Positions 52,601-61,492 are shown, counted from the stretch's first letter. The stretch is DNA of 64,000 bases from Rhizobium sp. P40RR-XXII (GCF_012641405.1 NZ_JABAII010000024.1:37627-101626); one strand, 5' to 3'. A program made the numbers and translations. The notes: generated from the sequence alone by a model not told the origin.

Positions 52601-53491
52601 CTATGGTTTGATGAAGTCCGTCTTGCGGTAGCCCTGGATGTAGAGCAGGGCGGTCAGGTCGCCGTGGTCGATGCGCATTCTGGCCTGTGCCGAGACCGTC
52701 GGCTTGGCGTGGAGCGCCACTCCGGAGCCGGCGAGCTGAAGCATGCCGAGATCATTGGCACCATCGCCGACGGCGAGAGCATCATCGGTCGAAATGCCGA
52801 GCTTCTCGGCGATTTCGTTCAGCGCATCCACCTTGGCCTGTTTGCCGAGGATGGGGTCCTCGACGAGGCCGGTCAGGATGCCGTTTTCTTCGAGCAGGAT
52901 ATTGGCGCGGTTTTCATCGAAGCCGAGCGTCGCGCCGATCCGGCTGGTGAAGACGGTGAAGCCGCCGGAGACGAGGGCGGTGTAATAGCCTTTTGTCTTC
53001 ATCGTCGCGATGAGCTCTGGACCGCCGGGTGTCAGCGTGATGCGCTTGGCGATGACATCATCGACGACGGAAATGGGCAATCCCTTCAGCAGGGCCACAC
53101 GTTCGCGCAGGGCCGGCTCGAAGGCGATCTCGCCATTCATGGCGCGGGCCGTGATATCGGCGACCTTTTCCTTGAGACCCACTTCGGCGGCAAGCTCGTC
53201 GATGCATTCCTGAGCGATCATCGTGGAATCCATATCGGCAATCAGAAGCTTCTTGCGGCGGGTGTCGGCGTCTTGAATCACGAGATCGATCGGCTCGCTG
53301 CCGATCACGGCCAGGATATTGGCTTCCGCGGCCTGCAGGTCCGTATTGTCGCGAAGCGCGATATCGCAGGCAATGCCGTCGGCCAGCCAGTAAAGCCCGG
53401 ACGCCTTGACGGCCTCAGCAGCCTGTTCAGCAATGGCCGGAACAAGAACGGGGTTTGACGGATTGGCAATAAGCGTGGCAACGAAGGCCAT
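52601..53491 (-). CDS. serB: Phosphoserine phosphatase
   Basis: A 296-residue HAD phosphatase giving the last step of serine synthesis. An ACT-like regulatory N-terminus (about 1-75) precedes the catalytic domain with nucleophile Asp86 in DMDST (86-90), the SGGF loop (175-178) and GDGAND (242-247). The start is the ATG at 53491 (MAFVATLIAN). It faces miaA with only 13 bp between the two start codons, so each promoter must lie inside the other gene. Confidence 0.95.
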   Translation of the reverse strand: MAFVATLIANPSNPVLVPAIAEQAAEAVKASGLYWLADGIACDIALRDNTDLQAAEANILAVIGSEPIDLVIQDADTRRKKLLIADMDSTMIAQECIDELAAEVGLKEKVADITARAMNGEIAFEPALRERVALLKGLPISVVDDVIAKRITLTPGGPELIATMKTKGYYTALVSGGFTVFTSRIGATLGFDENRANILLEENGILTGLVEDPILGKQAKVDALNEIAEKLGISTDDALAVGDGANDLGMLQLAGSGVALHAKPTVSAQARMRIDHGDLTALLYIQGYRKTDFIKP

Positions 53492-53504
53492 GAGCAGAAA
53501 CCTT

Positions 53505-54413
53505 ATGAGCAATATCGACGCGATCCTGATAACCGGGCCGACCGCCAGCGGCAAGTCCGCGCTGGCGGTAGAATTAGCCCGTTTACATGATGGTGTCGTC
53601 ATCAATGCCGACAGCATGCAGGTCTACGACACCCTGCGCGTGCTGACGGCGCGGCCCTCCGAGGCCGATATGGAAGGCATTCCGCATCATCTTTATGGTT
53701 ATGTCCCGGCGGGCCAGGCCTATTCCACCGGCGTCTGGCTGCGCGATGCCGGCATATTGGTCGAGCGCCTGCGCGGCGAGGGGCGATTGCCTGTCTTCGT
53801 CGGCGGCACCGGGCTCTATTTCAAGGCTCTCACCGGTGGGCTCTCCGACATGCCGGAAATTCCGGCTGATATCCGCAGCAGGCTTCGCAGTCGGCTGCTG
53901 GCGGAGGGGGCGGAAGCTCTGCATCGCGAGCTTACGGAACGCGACAGCGCCGTCGCGGATACGCTGAACCCACAGGACGGGCAGCGTATCGTGCGTGCTC
54001 TGGAGGTGGTCGAGGCGACGGGCCGATCGATTGCGGCCTTTCAGGGCAAGGCCGGGCAGACGGTTGTCGATCCGGACCGCGCGCGCAAGATCGTGGTGCT
54101 GCCTGAGCGCGCGCTGCTGCACCAGCGCATCAACAGCCGCTTCGAAAAGATGCTGGCAATGGGGGCGGAGGAAGAGGTGCGGGCTTTGCTGGCATTGGAC
54201 TCGCCGCCGGAGATGCCGGTCATGAAGGCGATCGGCGTGTCGCAGATCGCCGCGATGCTGAAGGGCGAGATGACGCGGGAAGAGGTCATCGAAACCGGCG
54301 CGGCGGCAACTCGGCAATATGCCAAGCGGCAGATGACCTGGTTTCGCAATCAGATGGATGAGAGCTGGGAGCGCCTGAGCCCCGTAAGCCCAACGCTTCA
54401 ATCCTTGTCGTAA
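53505..54413 (+). CDS. miaA: tRNA dimethylallyltransferase
   Basis: A 302-residue prenyltransferase that adds dimethylallyl to A37 of tRNAs reading UNN codons. The P-loop GPTASGKSALA (about 9-19), DSMQVY and the VGGTGLYFKAL segment are complete, and RQYAKRQMTWFRNQ near the C-terminus is typical. The ATG at 53505 is chosen; another in-frame ATG is 15 bases upstream. The 3' end overlaps the convergent HerA-like gene by 16 bp. Confidence 0.96.
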   Translation: MSNIDAILITGPTASGKSALAVELARLHDGVVINADSMQVYDTLRVLTARPSEADMEGIPHHLYGYVPAGQAYSTGVWLRDAGILVERLRGEGRLPVFVGGTGLYFKALTGGLSDMPEIPADIRSRLRSRLLAEGAEALHRELTERDSAVADTLNPQDGQRIVRALEVVEATGRSIAAFQGKAGQTVVDPDRARKIVVLPERALLHQRINSRFEKMLAMGAEEEVRALLALDSPPEMPVMKAIGVSQIAAMLKGEMTREEVIETGAAATRQYAKRQMTWFRNQMDESWERLSPVSPTLQSLS

Positions 54414-56494
54414 AGGCTGCTCGGCGGCTTTTTCAGGATGCTGTCCCGCAGCGAAAGGCCGGGTTCCCGCCTGAGCGATGGCAGGGGTTCTCTCGGCGGC
54501 ATCGGGCGTGCGTCGGTGTCGTCGCCTCGGTATTCGCGGCGCAGGTCCGCAAGCCTGCTGTCGATCGATGTCTGCAGCGGCGGCGCGGCCTGCTGGGTGG
54601 CCGGGCGGGGCAACATGTCGGGACGATATGGTTCGATCGGTGGCGCATCGACTTCCGCTGCACGCTGTGGCGTCTGCTCGACGGTCGGATCGTCGAAATC
54701 GTTCCTGATCCCGGTTACCGCGTCCGTCGCGGCGCCGTAGTTCTGTTGCAAGGCGCTGATATCGGGACCCGTAATCGAGCGCATGCGGCTGATGATCGTG
54801 CGTAGATCGACAGTATCCGGCGAATCCTCGCTGACCTTCGCCGTGCCGCCGCTGGCTTTCGGCAGCAGATGATCTTCCACGCGGGAGAAGCGCATGCGCA
54901 TCGGCACGGCAATGGCCTCGCCGAACGCGATGGCTTCGCCGTTGCCTATGGAGGACAGGAAGCTGGTCGTCGAAATCGAGGAGTTCGGAATGGCCGAGCG
55001 GATGATTTCCTGGTCGCGATCATTGGCAAGTCGCATGGCGAAGAGCGTCGAGCACTGTGACAGGATCGTCTGGTCCAGTTCGCCGGGGCGCTGCGTGATG
55101 ATGCCGAGCGATACGCCGTATTTGCGCCCTTCCTTGGCGATGCGGGCTATGGCCTGGCGCGTCGGGAAGAAGCCGAGGTTCGGATCGGCGGGAATGTAGC
55201 GGTGCGCCTCCTCGCAGACGACGAGCATATGGATCGCGCCATCGCTCCAGAGCGCCAGCTCGAATGCCATGCGGCAGAGAACCGAAGCGACGGAATTGAT
55301 CACTTCCGAGGGTATGCCGGCGAGCTGGAAGGTGCAGATCGGCTTACCGTCGCCCGGAATGCGGAAGATCTTGGCGATCGTCTCCATGATCGTATCGGTG
55401 ATTGTATTGTTGGAGAACATGAAGTGATAGCGCGGATCGTTGATCGCCGAGATGATGCGCATTTTCAGGGAGCGCAGATGCGGCTTTTCCTGGCGGCCCT
55501 CCAGCCGGCCGATGCGCTCGTCGATCAGTGCTAGCAGATCGGCCATGCGGTAGGGAACCGGCGTATCCGCCGTCACCGAGGATTTTTCCGTCTGGCGGCG
55601 CATCAGGCTTGAATCGCTGCCGCGGAAGGCGCGCTTTGCCTCTGGAATGAGATCGCGCAGCGCATCGAGCTCCTCCGGGATCGCCGGGCGGCCACGAAAG
55701 ACGACTTCGCTGAATTCTTCCAGCCGCATCAGCCAGAAGGGCAGGTCGAGCGTATCGGTATCGATGACGACGGCATGCCGGGGAAAGGCGGCTGCAAATT
55801 CATTGTGCGGATCGAGGATCAGCACGCGCAGTTTTGGATCGGCGCTGATCGCCTTGTGCAACAACAGCGAGACGGCGGTGGATTTGCCGACGCCGGTGGA
55901 ACCGACGACGGCGAAATGCTTCGACAGCATCGAGGGAATATGTATGGCGGCGTCGATGCTTTCATCCTGCGTCAGCTTGCCGATGACGCAGCTGCTGCCC
56001 TTGCCTGCATCGAAGATGCGCATGAGATCGGCGGCACGGATACGATGCGCGATCGCGCCGAGATAGGGATAGGCGGTAATGCCGCTCGAAAACTCCTCGC
56101 GGCCATCCGGCCCGACATGGACCTCACCCAAAAGTTCGACTTCGATGCGGAAGAGGTTGTCCTGCTCTTCACCCCAGCCGACGCTTTGAGTATTCATCGA
56201 GTAGACGAGGGCGGCCACGCGGTTCGAGCCGACGCTGATGGAAATCAGCCTGCCGACCGACCAGAGTTCGGTAAGATCGGTACCGCCGGCTTCGGCGACA
56301 GCGGCGATCGTTGCTCTCGAGCCGTTGCACGCGACGACGCGGCCGAGGAAGCGATTTCCCGGCCTCAGTCTATCGCGGCGATCTAAATCTCCAGCTTTGC
56401 CGGACGTCTGCAGATCATTATTCAGCAAACAGCTACCCCAATTATCCGATGCCGGAGCATAGAGACGGTGGCTTAACAAAATCCTGTCTGTCAC
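54398..56494 (-). CDS. HerA/FtsK-like ATP-binding protein
   Basis: A 698-residue ATPase. An N-terminal HAS-barrel-like part (about 45-130) is followed by a RecA-type motor with Walker A GSTGVGKST (198-206), LILDPHNEF (226-233), Walker B LVVCEEAH (424-431) and the TQRPGELD sensor region (468-475). The last 120 residues are Pro/Arg-rich and disordered. HerA proteins are hexameric DNA translocases, in archaea working with the nuclease NurA; no nuclease, Sir2 or other defence partner is adjacent here. The start is GTG at 56494 without a clear ribosome site, so the N-terminus is uncertain. It converges on miaA and diverges from ilvI. Confidence 0.82.
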   Translation of the reverse strand: MTDRILLSHRLYAPASDNWGSCLLNNDLQTSGKAGDLDRRDRLRPGNRFLGRVVACNGSRATIAAVAEAGGTDLTELWSVGRLISISVGSNRVAALVYSMNTQSVGWGEEQDNLFRIEVELLGEVHVGPDGREEFSSGITAYPYLGAIAHRIRAADLMRIFDAGKGSSCVIGKLTQDESIDAAIHIPSMLSKHFAVVGSTGVGKSTAVSLLLHKAISADPKLRVLILDPHNEFAAAFPRHAVVIDTDTLDLPFWLMRLEEFSEVVFRGRPAIPEELDALRDLIPEAKRAFRGSDSSLMRRQTEKSSVTADTPVPYRMADLLALIDERIGRLEGRQEKPHLRSLKMRIISAINDPRYHFMFSNNTITDTIMETIAKIFRIPGDGKPICTFQLAGIPSEVINSVASVLCRMAFELALWSDGAIHMLVVCEEAHRYIPADPNLGFFPTRQAIARIAKEGRKYGVSLGIITQRPGELDQTILSQCSTLFAMRLANDRDQEIIRSAIPNSSISTTSFLSSIGNGEAIAFGEAIAVPMRMRFSRVEDHLLPKASGGTAKVSEDSPDTVDLRTIISRMRSITGPDISALQQNYGAATDAVTGIRNDFDDPTVEQTPQRAAEVDAPPIEPYRPDMLPRPATQQAAPPLQTSIDSRLADLRREYRGDDTDARPMPPREPLPSLRREPGLSLRDSILKKPPSSLYDKD

Positions 56495-56599
56495 CCATGC
56501 TTTTTAAAGGGTCCAGGCTTATGGGGTTTTGGCGGGGCCGCGATTTTTTATTGCTTCACGCGTTGACGCTTCGAAATTTTCTGTCTATCACTTCGCCCC

Positions 56600-56656
56600 A
56601 TGAAAAACTCGATCGTTCTTATCGTGGTGGGAAAGCGCATGGGCAGGATGGTGTAA
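56600..56656 (+). CDS. ilv leader peptide
   Basis: An 18-residue frame, MKNSIVLIVVGKRMGRMV, upstream of ilvI. The run IVLIVV holds two Ile, three Val and one Leu in six codons, exactly the products of the pathway. Ribosome stalling on these codons when branched-chain amino acids are short would change the downstream RNA fold. It has no meaningful protein role otherwise. Confidence 0.85.
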   Translation: MKNSIVLIVVGKRMGRMV

Positions 56657-56714
56657 CCATCCGGCGACAGCCACCCATGCGCTAGATGACAGGCTCCCCA
56701 AGGGGCCTTTTTTT
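56634..56714 (+). promoter_or_regulatory. Transcription attenuator of ilvIH
   Basis: Behind the regulatory codons, AGCGCATGGG (56634-56643) pairs perfectly with CCCATGCGCT (56674-56683), enclosing a GGATGG/CCATCC hairpin over the leader stop codon. Then AGG-CT-CCCC / GGGG-CCT (about 56691-56708) forms a terminator followed by seven T. This is the classical leader-peptide attenuator layout: stalled ribosomes would block the first stem and favour read-through. The exact antiterminator pairing is not resolved by eye. Confidence 0.8.
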
Positions 56715-56771
56715 ATGCCCGAAATCGAGATTTCATCTTTCCAAACCTCCAGCAGACAGCGGAACAAACGT

Positions 56772-58565
56772 ATGACCGGCACAGATAATCAGGCGAGCGG
56801 CAATCGAATGACAGGCGCGGAGATCGTGTTGCAGGCGCTCAGGGACAATGGCGTCGAACACATCTTCGGTTATCCGGGCGGCGCTGTGCTTCCGATCTAT
56901 GACGAGATCTTCCAGCAGGACGACATCCAGCATATTCTCGTTCGTCACGAGCAGGGCGCCGGCCATGCGGCCGAAGGCTATGCCCGGTCCACCGGCAAGG
57001 TCGGCGTCATGCTGGTTACTTCCGGCCCGGGCGCGACGAATGCGGTTACGCCGCTGCAGGATGCCTTGATGGATTCGATCCCGCTCGTCTGCCTGAGCGG
57101 CCAGGTTCCGACCACGCTGATCGGCTCCGACGCTTTCCAGGAGTGCGATACGGTCGGCATCACCCGGCCCTGCACCAAGCACAACTGGCTGGTCAAGGAC
57201 GTCAACAAGCTGGCGGCCGTCATTCACGAAGCCTTCCGCATCGCGCAATCGGGCCGTCCGGGTCCTGTCGTCGTCGACATCCCGAAGGACATCCAGTTCG
57301 CGACCGGCACCTATACGCCGCCGGAAGCGCATCATGCCCAGAAGAGCTATCAGCCGAAGATCCAGGGCGATCTCAACAAGATCACCCAAGCGATCGAGCT
57401 GATGAAGAATGCTCGTCGTCCCGTCATCTATTCTGGCGGCGGTGTCGTCAATTCCGGCCCGGAGGCCTGCAAGCTGCTGCGCGAGCTGGTCGAGCTCACC
57501 GATTTCCCGATCACCTCGACGCTGATGGGCCTCGGCGCCTATCCGGCATCCGGCAAGAACTGGCTCGGCATGCTCGGCATGCACGGCTCCTACGAAGCCA
57601 ACATGGCGATGCATGATTGCGACGTCATGGTCTGCATCGGCGCGCGCTTCGACGACCGCATTACCGGCCGCCTGAATGCCTTTTCTCCGAATTCGAAGAA
57701 GATCCATATCGACATCGATCCTTCCTCGATCAACAAGAACGTCCGCGTCGATATCGGCATTCTCGGCGATGTCGGCAATGTTCTGGAAGACATGGTTCGC
57801 CTGTGGCGTGCGCTGCCGCAGAAGCCTGCGACGGAGCGCCTGGGCGACTGGTGGGCTGATGTTGCCCGCTGGCGTGCGCGCAACTCGTTCGCCTACAAGC
57901 CGAGCGACGATGTCATCATGCCGCAATATGCGATCCAGCGCCTCTATGAGCTGACGAAGCATCGCGATACCTACATCACGACCGAAGTCGGTCAGCACCA
58001 GATGTGGGCGGCGCAGTTCTACGGCTTCGAACAGCCGAACCGCTGGATGACCTCGGGCGGCCTCGGCACCATGGGCTATGGCCTGCCGGCAGCGCTCGGT
58101 GTGCAGATCGCCCATCCGGAAAGCCTGGTCATCGACATTGCCGGCGATGCCTCGATCCAGATGTGCATTCAGGAAATGTCGGCGGCCATCCAGCACAATG
58201 CGCCGATCAAGATCTTCATCCTGAACAACCAGTATATGGGCATGGTTCGCCAGTGGCAGCAGCTGCTGCACGGCAACCGCCTGTCCAATTCCTATACGGA
58301 AGCGATGCCCGATTTCGTCAAGCTCGCGGAAGCCTATGGCGCCGTCGGCCTGCGCTGCGAAAAGCCGGGTGATCTCGATGCCGCCATCCAGGAGATGATC
58401 GACGTCAACAAGCCGGTCATTTTCGATTGCCGCGTCGCCAATCTCGCCAACTGCTTCCCGATGATCCCCTCTGGCAAGGCGCATAACGAAATGCTGCTGC
58501 CGGACGAAGCAACCGACGAGGCCGTCGCCAACGCCATCGATGCCAAGGGTCGCCAGCTGGTTTGA
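56772..58565 (+). CDS. ilvI: Acetolactate synthase large (catalytic) subunit
   Basis: A 597-residue ThDP- and FAD-dependent enzyme, first step of valine, leucine and isoleucine synthesis. The N-terminal Pyr domain has FGYPGGAVLPIYDE and the catalytic Glu in HEQGAGHAAEGYARS; the C-terminal PP domain has GDASIQM...NNQYMGMVRQWQ for Mg-ThDP. The ATG at 56772 gives the usual length; an ATG at 56715, inside the terminator U-run, would add 19 residues. ilvH follows 89 bp downstream. Expression is probably controlled by the leader attenuator. Confidence 0.96.
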   Translation: MTGTDNQASGNRMTGAEIVLQALRDNGVEHIFGYPGGAVLPIYDEIFQQDDIQHILVRHEQGAGHAAEGYARSTGKVGVMLVTSGPGATNAVTPLQDALMDSIPLVCLSGQVPTTLIGSDAFQECDTVGITRPCTKHNWLVKDVNKLAAVIHEAFRIAQSGRPGPVVVDIPKDIQFATGTYTPPEAHHAQKSYQPKIQGDLNKITQAIELMKNARRPVIYSGGGVVNSGPEACKLLRELVELTDFPITSTLMGLGAYPASGKNWLGMLGMHGSYEANMAMHDCDVMVCIGARFDDRITGRLNAFSPNSKKIHIDIDPSSINKNVRVDIGILGDVGNVLEDMVRLWRALPQKPATERLGDWWADVARWRARNSFAYKPSDDVIMPQYAIQRLYELTKHRDTYITTEVGQHQMWAAQFYGFEQPNRWMTSGGLGTMGYGLPAALGVQIAHPESLVIDIAGDASIQMCIQEMSAAIQHNAPIKIFILNNQYMGMVRQWQQLLHGNRLSNSYTEAMPDFVKLAEAYGAVGLRCEKPGDLDAAIQEMIDVNKPVIFDCRVANLANCFPMIPSGKAHNEMLLPDEATDEAVANAIDAKGRQLV

Positions 58566-58654
58566 TCGCTAGCCGGTGGCGCAGCAGGAGCTGCGCCCCG
58601 GCCGCCGATCTCGCTGGCATATCGAACAAGAACAGAGGAAACGGAACAAGGATA

Positions 58655-59227
58655 ATGAACGCACACCTTCAACCCACGGGCTCCGCCTATTTTATTTCGC
58701 CGGAAACGGCGGCGGCGGAAAGCCACACGCTTTCGGTACTCGTCGACAACGAGCCCGGCGTTCTCGCCCGCGTCATCGGCCTCTTCTCCGGCCGGGGCTA
58801 CAACATCGAAAGCCTGACCGTTTCGGAGACCGAGCACCAGGCGCATCTGTCGCGGATCACTGTGGTAACGCGCGGCACGCCGCAGGTGCTGGAGCAGATC
58901 AAGGCGCAGCTTGAGCGCATCATTCCGGTTCACCGCGTCGTCGATCTGACGGTGCGCGCCCGCGAACTCGGCCAGGAGCGGCCGATCGAGCGCGAAGTGG
59001 CGCTGCTGAAAGTGACCGGAAGCGGTGAGATGCGCGCAGAAACGCTGCGGCTCGCCGATGCTTTCCATGCCAAGGTGGTGGATGCGACCGTCGAGCATTT
59101 CATTCTCGAGATCACCGGCAAGTCCTCGAAGATCGATCAGTTCATCGCCATCATCAAGCCGCTCGGCCTTATCGAAGTCTGCCGCACCGGCATTGCTGCG
59201 ATGAACCGCGGCTCGCAAGGGATGTAG
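58655..59227 (+). CDS. ilvH: Acetolactate synthase small (regulatory) subunit
   Basis: A 190-residue ACT-domain regulatory subunit that activates IlvI and gives valine feedback. The N-terminal ACT domain reads LSVLVDNEPGVLARVIGLFSGRGYNIESLTV, and the C-terminal ACT-like half ends near the conserved EVCRTGIAAMNRG. ATG at 58655 behind AACAAGGAT. Second gene of the ilvIH operon. Confidence 0.97.
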   Translation: MNAHLQPTGSAYFISPETAAAESHTLSVLVDNEPGVLARVIGLFSGRGYNIESLTVSETEHQAHLSRITVVTRGTPQVLEQIKAQLERIIPVHRVVDLTVRARELGQERPIEREVALLKVTGSGEMRAETLRLADAFHAKVVDATVEHFILEITGKSSKIDQFIAIIKPLGLIEVCRTGIAAMNRGSQGM

Positions 59228-59281
59228 AAACCTGCGGTGTTGAGGGGTGATCGCATGTGAGGCAAATCGGCGCTCCAAATT

Positions 59282-59416
59282 CCTTCTCCCCTTGGGGAGA
59301 AGGTGGCCCGAAGGGTCGGATGAGGGGGACTTTCCGATTTGAATTCACGAATTTTCGTACTCCTGGCAGACACCCCCTCATCCGCCTGACGGCACCTTCT
59401 CCCCGAGGGGAGAAGG
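59282..59416. repeat. RIME-like intergenic mosaic repeat
   Basis: Two copies of a 22-bp palindrome, CCTTCTCCCC-N2-GGGGAGAAGG, lie at 59282-59303 and 59395-59416. Inside them GGATGAGGGGG (59318-59328) is the reverse complement of CCCCCTCATCC (59372-59382). So the whole 135-bp unit is a large inverted repeat with palindromic ends, the form of Rhizobium-specific intergenic mosaic elements. It ends 15 bp before the next start codon. Confidence 0.8.
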
Positions 59417-59431
59417 GGAAACACGGCAACA

Positions 59432-60439
59432 ATGCCTGAGATCGGCAGAAAGCCATGGCATCCGCCCGATGATATGCGTCTCGGCGCTGCATTCTTCGTC
59501 CGTGGCGATTTTCCCTGGCTCGGACATTATTTCGGATCGCGGAAGCTGGCTTGTGCATTGGCGCCCGGTATAGGCGGCATTGTTTCGTGGGGTGGCCGCG
59601 CGCCGGCCAAGATGGCGGCGAAGATTGCGCGGCTCCGCCGGCTGTCGCATTGGCACTTGGAGGATGGTTTCCTGCGGTCCGTGGGACTCGGCAAGGCCGG
59701 TGCCGTTCCTCTTTCCATCGTCATCGACGATCTTGGCCTGCCCGTCGATGCAAACCGGCCGTCGCGGCTTGAGCGGCTGATAGAGGAGGCTGGGGAGGCG
59801 GGAGAGCTCGGCCGCGCCATCCGCGAACAGATCGTTCTCAACAAACTTTCGAAATACAATCATCTTCCACATCTGGCGCCGCGCATCGAGCGGACGACAA
59901 AGCGTCGTATTCTGCTGGTCGATCAGGTCGTTGGCGACGTTTCCGTTGATAGGGCACTCGGCTCAAAAGCGTCCTTCGAGAAGATGCTCGCCGATGGGCT
60001 GGCGAGCGATGCGCAATGTCTCATCCGCACCCATCCGGATGTCATGGCTGGACTTCGTAAGGGGTATCTTACGAACGGTGTTTCCGAGGGCGCTGCCGTG
60101 TTGCTCGACGACGCCGTGTCGGTGGCCTCCATCCTCGAAGTCGTTGACGAGGTCTGGACGGTTTCGAGCCAGTTCGGCTTCGATGCGCTGCTGCGCGGCA
60201 TTCCGGTTCGCTGCTATGCCGCACCCTTTTATGCCGGCTGGGGCATCACCGAAGATTATTTCGGCGTCTACGCCAAGGCGGTACTTGCCGGTCGGCGAAC
60301 GAAGCTACGGACAATCGACCAGATCGCCGCCGCCGCCCTTTCGCTTTATCCGACCTATCGCGATCCCGCCGACTGGCGAGAAATCGACGTCTTCCGGGCA
60401 ATCGAGCTGATCGTCGCGCAGCAGAAGGCTGCTGCGTAA
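59432..60439 (+). CDS. KpsC/LpsZ-like capsule Kdo-transferase domain protein
   Basis: A 335-residue protein matching one Kdo-transferase half of KpsC (capsule polysaccharide biosynthesis family). Visible family motifs: HWHLEDGFLRSVGLG (about 73-87), RRILLVDQVVGDVSV, LIRTHPDV and the VSSQFGFDALLRGIPVRCYAAPFYAGWG box (split; near 248-275). KpsC itself has two such halves that build the Kdo linker on a lipid. This single-domain form lacks kps/rkp neighbours. Its ribosome site may be provided by the purine-rich end of the RIME-like repeat. Confidence 0.8.
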   Translation: MPEIGRKPWHPPDDMRLGAAFFVRGDFPWLGHYFGSRKLACALAPGIGGIVSWGGRAPAKMAAKIARLRRLSHWHLEDGFLRSVGLGKAGAVPLSIVIDDLGLPVDANRPSRLERLIEEAGEAGELGRAIREQIVLNKLSKYNHLPHLAPRIERTTKRRILLVDQVVGDVSVDRALGSKASFEKMLADGLASDAQCLIRTHPDVMAGLRKGYLTNGVSEGAAVLLDDAVSVASILEVVDEVWTVSSQFGFDALLRGIPVRCYAAPFYAGWGITEDYFGVYAKAVLAGRRTKLRTIDQIAAAALSLYPTYRDPADWREIDVFRAIELIVAQQKAAA

Positions 60440-60441
60440 AC

Positions 60442-61287
60442 CTATAGCATGTCTAATGACTTCTTTCGCGATGGCGGCGGGAAGGCGGCGTCGAGGACGG
60501 CCCAATCCTCATCGGTGATATCGACATCGATCGAGTCGCGGTTTTCCTCAACGCGCTGTGCATTCGAGGATTTCGGGATCGATATCACGCCGTCGCGCTC
60601 CAGCAGGAAGGCAAGTGCAATCTGGGCGGGTGTGGCCTGATAGGTCTTTGCGATACGGATCAGTTCGGGATGGTGGAGCAGGCGGCCTTGTTCGATCGGC
60701 GAATAGGCCATGATCGGAATGCTGCGCTCCTGGCACCAGGGCAAGAGGTCGTATTCGATGCCGCGCCGGGAGAGATTGTAGAGCACCTGATTGGCGGCGA
60801 CATTGCCGCCGTTCGGCACAGAGAGCAGCTCATCCATGTCGGCGATATCGAAATTCGACACGCCCCAGGCTTCGATCTTGCCGGCCGCCTTCAGGCCTTC
60901 GAAGGCTTCAACCGTTTCTTCGAGCGGATAGTTGCCGCGCCAATGCAGCAGATAGAGGTCGATGCGGTCGGTGTTCAGGCGCTTCAGGCTGCGTTCGCAG
61001 GCTTCTACCGCACCCCTGAGGCTGGCGTTGGCGGGGTAGACCTTGCTGACGAGGAAGACTTCGTCGCGGCGGCCTTCGATCGCCTTGCCGACGATTTCCT
61101 CCGAGCCGCCGTCGGCGTACATTTCCGCCGTATCGATCAGCGTCATGCCGAGATCGAGGCCGGTCTTGAGGCTGGCGATCTCGTCCCTGGCGCTCGCGGC
61201 ATTCTCGCCCATGTTCCATGTCCCCTGGCCGAGTGCGGGAACCGCAATGCCGGAGGGGAGGGTGACGGTGGGAATGGGCTCGCGCAT
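60442..61287 (-). CDS. Aldo/keto reductase
   Basis: A 281-residue NADPH-dependent (alpha/beta)8 reductase. The catalytic tetrad is visible as Asp-Tyr in LIDTAEMYADG, Lys in VSKVYP and His in LLHWRG; the NADPH site is IPKSSNAQRVEEN near the C-terminus. The ATG at 61287 (MREPIPTVTLPSG) is the family start. It is divergent from LysE and its stop is 2 bp from that of the KpsC-like gene. The substrate is unknown. Confidence 0.92.
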   Translation of the reverse strand: MREPIPTVTLPSGIAVPALGQGTWNMGENAASARDEIASLKTGLDLGMTLIDTAEMYADGGSEEIVGKAIEGRRDEVFLVSKVYPANASLRGAVEACERSLKRLNTDRIDLYLLHWRGNYPLEETVEAFEGLKAAGKIEAWGVSNFDIADMDELLSVPNGGNVAANQVLYNLSRRGIEYDLLPWCQERSIPIMAYSPIEQGRLLHHPELIRIAKTYQATPAQIALAFLLERDGVISIPKSSNAQRVEENRDSIDVDITDEDWAVLDAAFPPPSRKKSLDML

Positions 61288-61354
61288 GGTCTGTCCTCGC
61301 TGCGGAAAACGGAAGGATAGATCCATCCTGGCGGATTTCAATCGATGCCCTTCA

Positions 61355-61367
61355 TGTCACTGTGACA
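61355..61367. promoter_or_regulatory. Small palindrome in the AKR/LysE divergent region
   Basis: TGTCA - CTG - TGACA is a perfect 5-bp inverted repeat in the 205-bp region. It could be an operator but is short enough to be chance. Confidence 0.25.
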
Positions 61368-61492
61368 AAGGTCCTATGGCTTTCAGACTATGAGCGAATT
61401 ATTGTCGCGCGGATATGCGTCGCTACATCTGGCACGCATGAGAAGAATTTTGGATACCGCCATTTGTCACGCACGGTGTCCCAGGAGGCATC

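Noticed and set aside
54398..56494. HerA-like gene as part of an anti-phage system
   Set aside because: No NurA, Sir2, DUF4297 or other nuclease gene is adjacent; neighbours are miaA and ilvI. A defence role is not supported.
56733..58484. A 583-codon open frame antisense to ilvI
   Set aside because: Same artefact: composition of reversed codons, no domains, and the sense gene is unquestionable.
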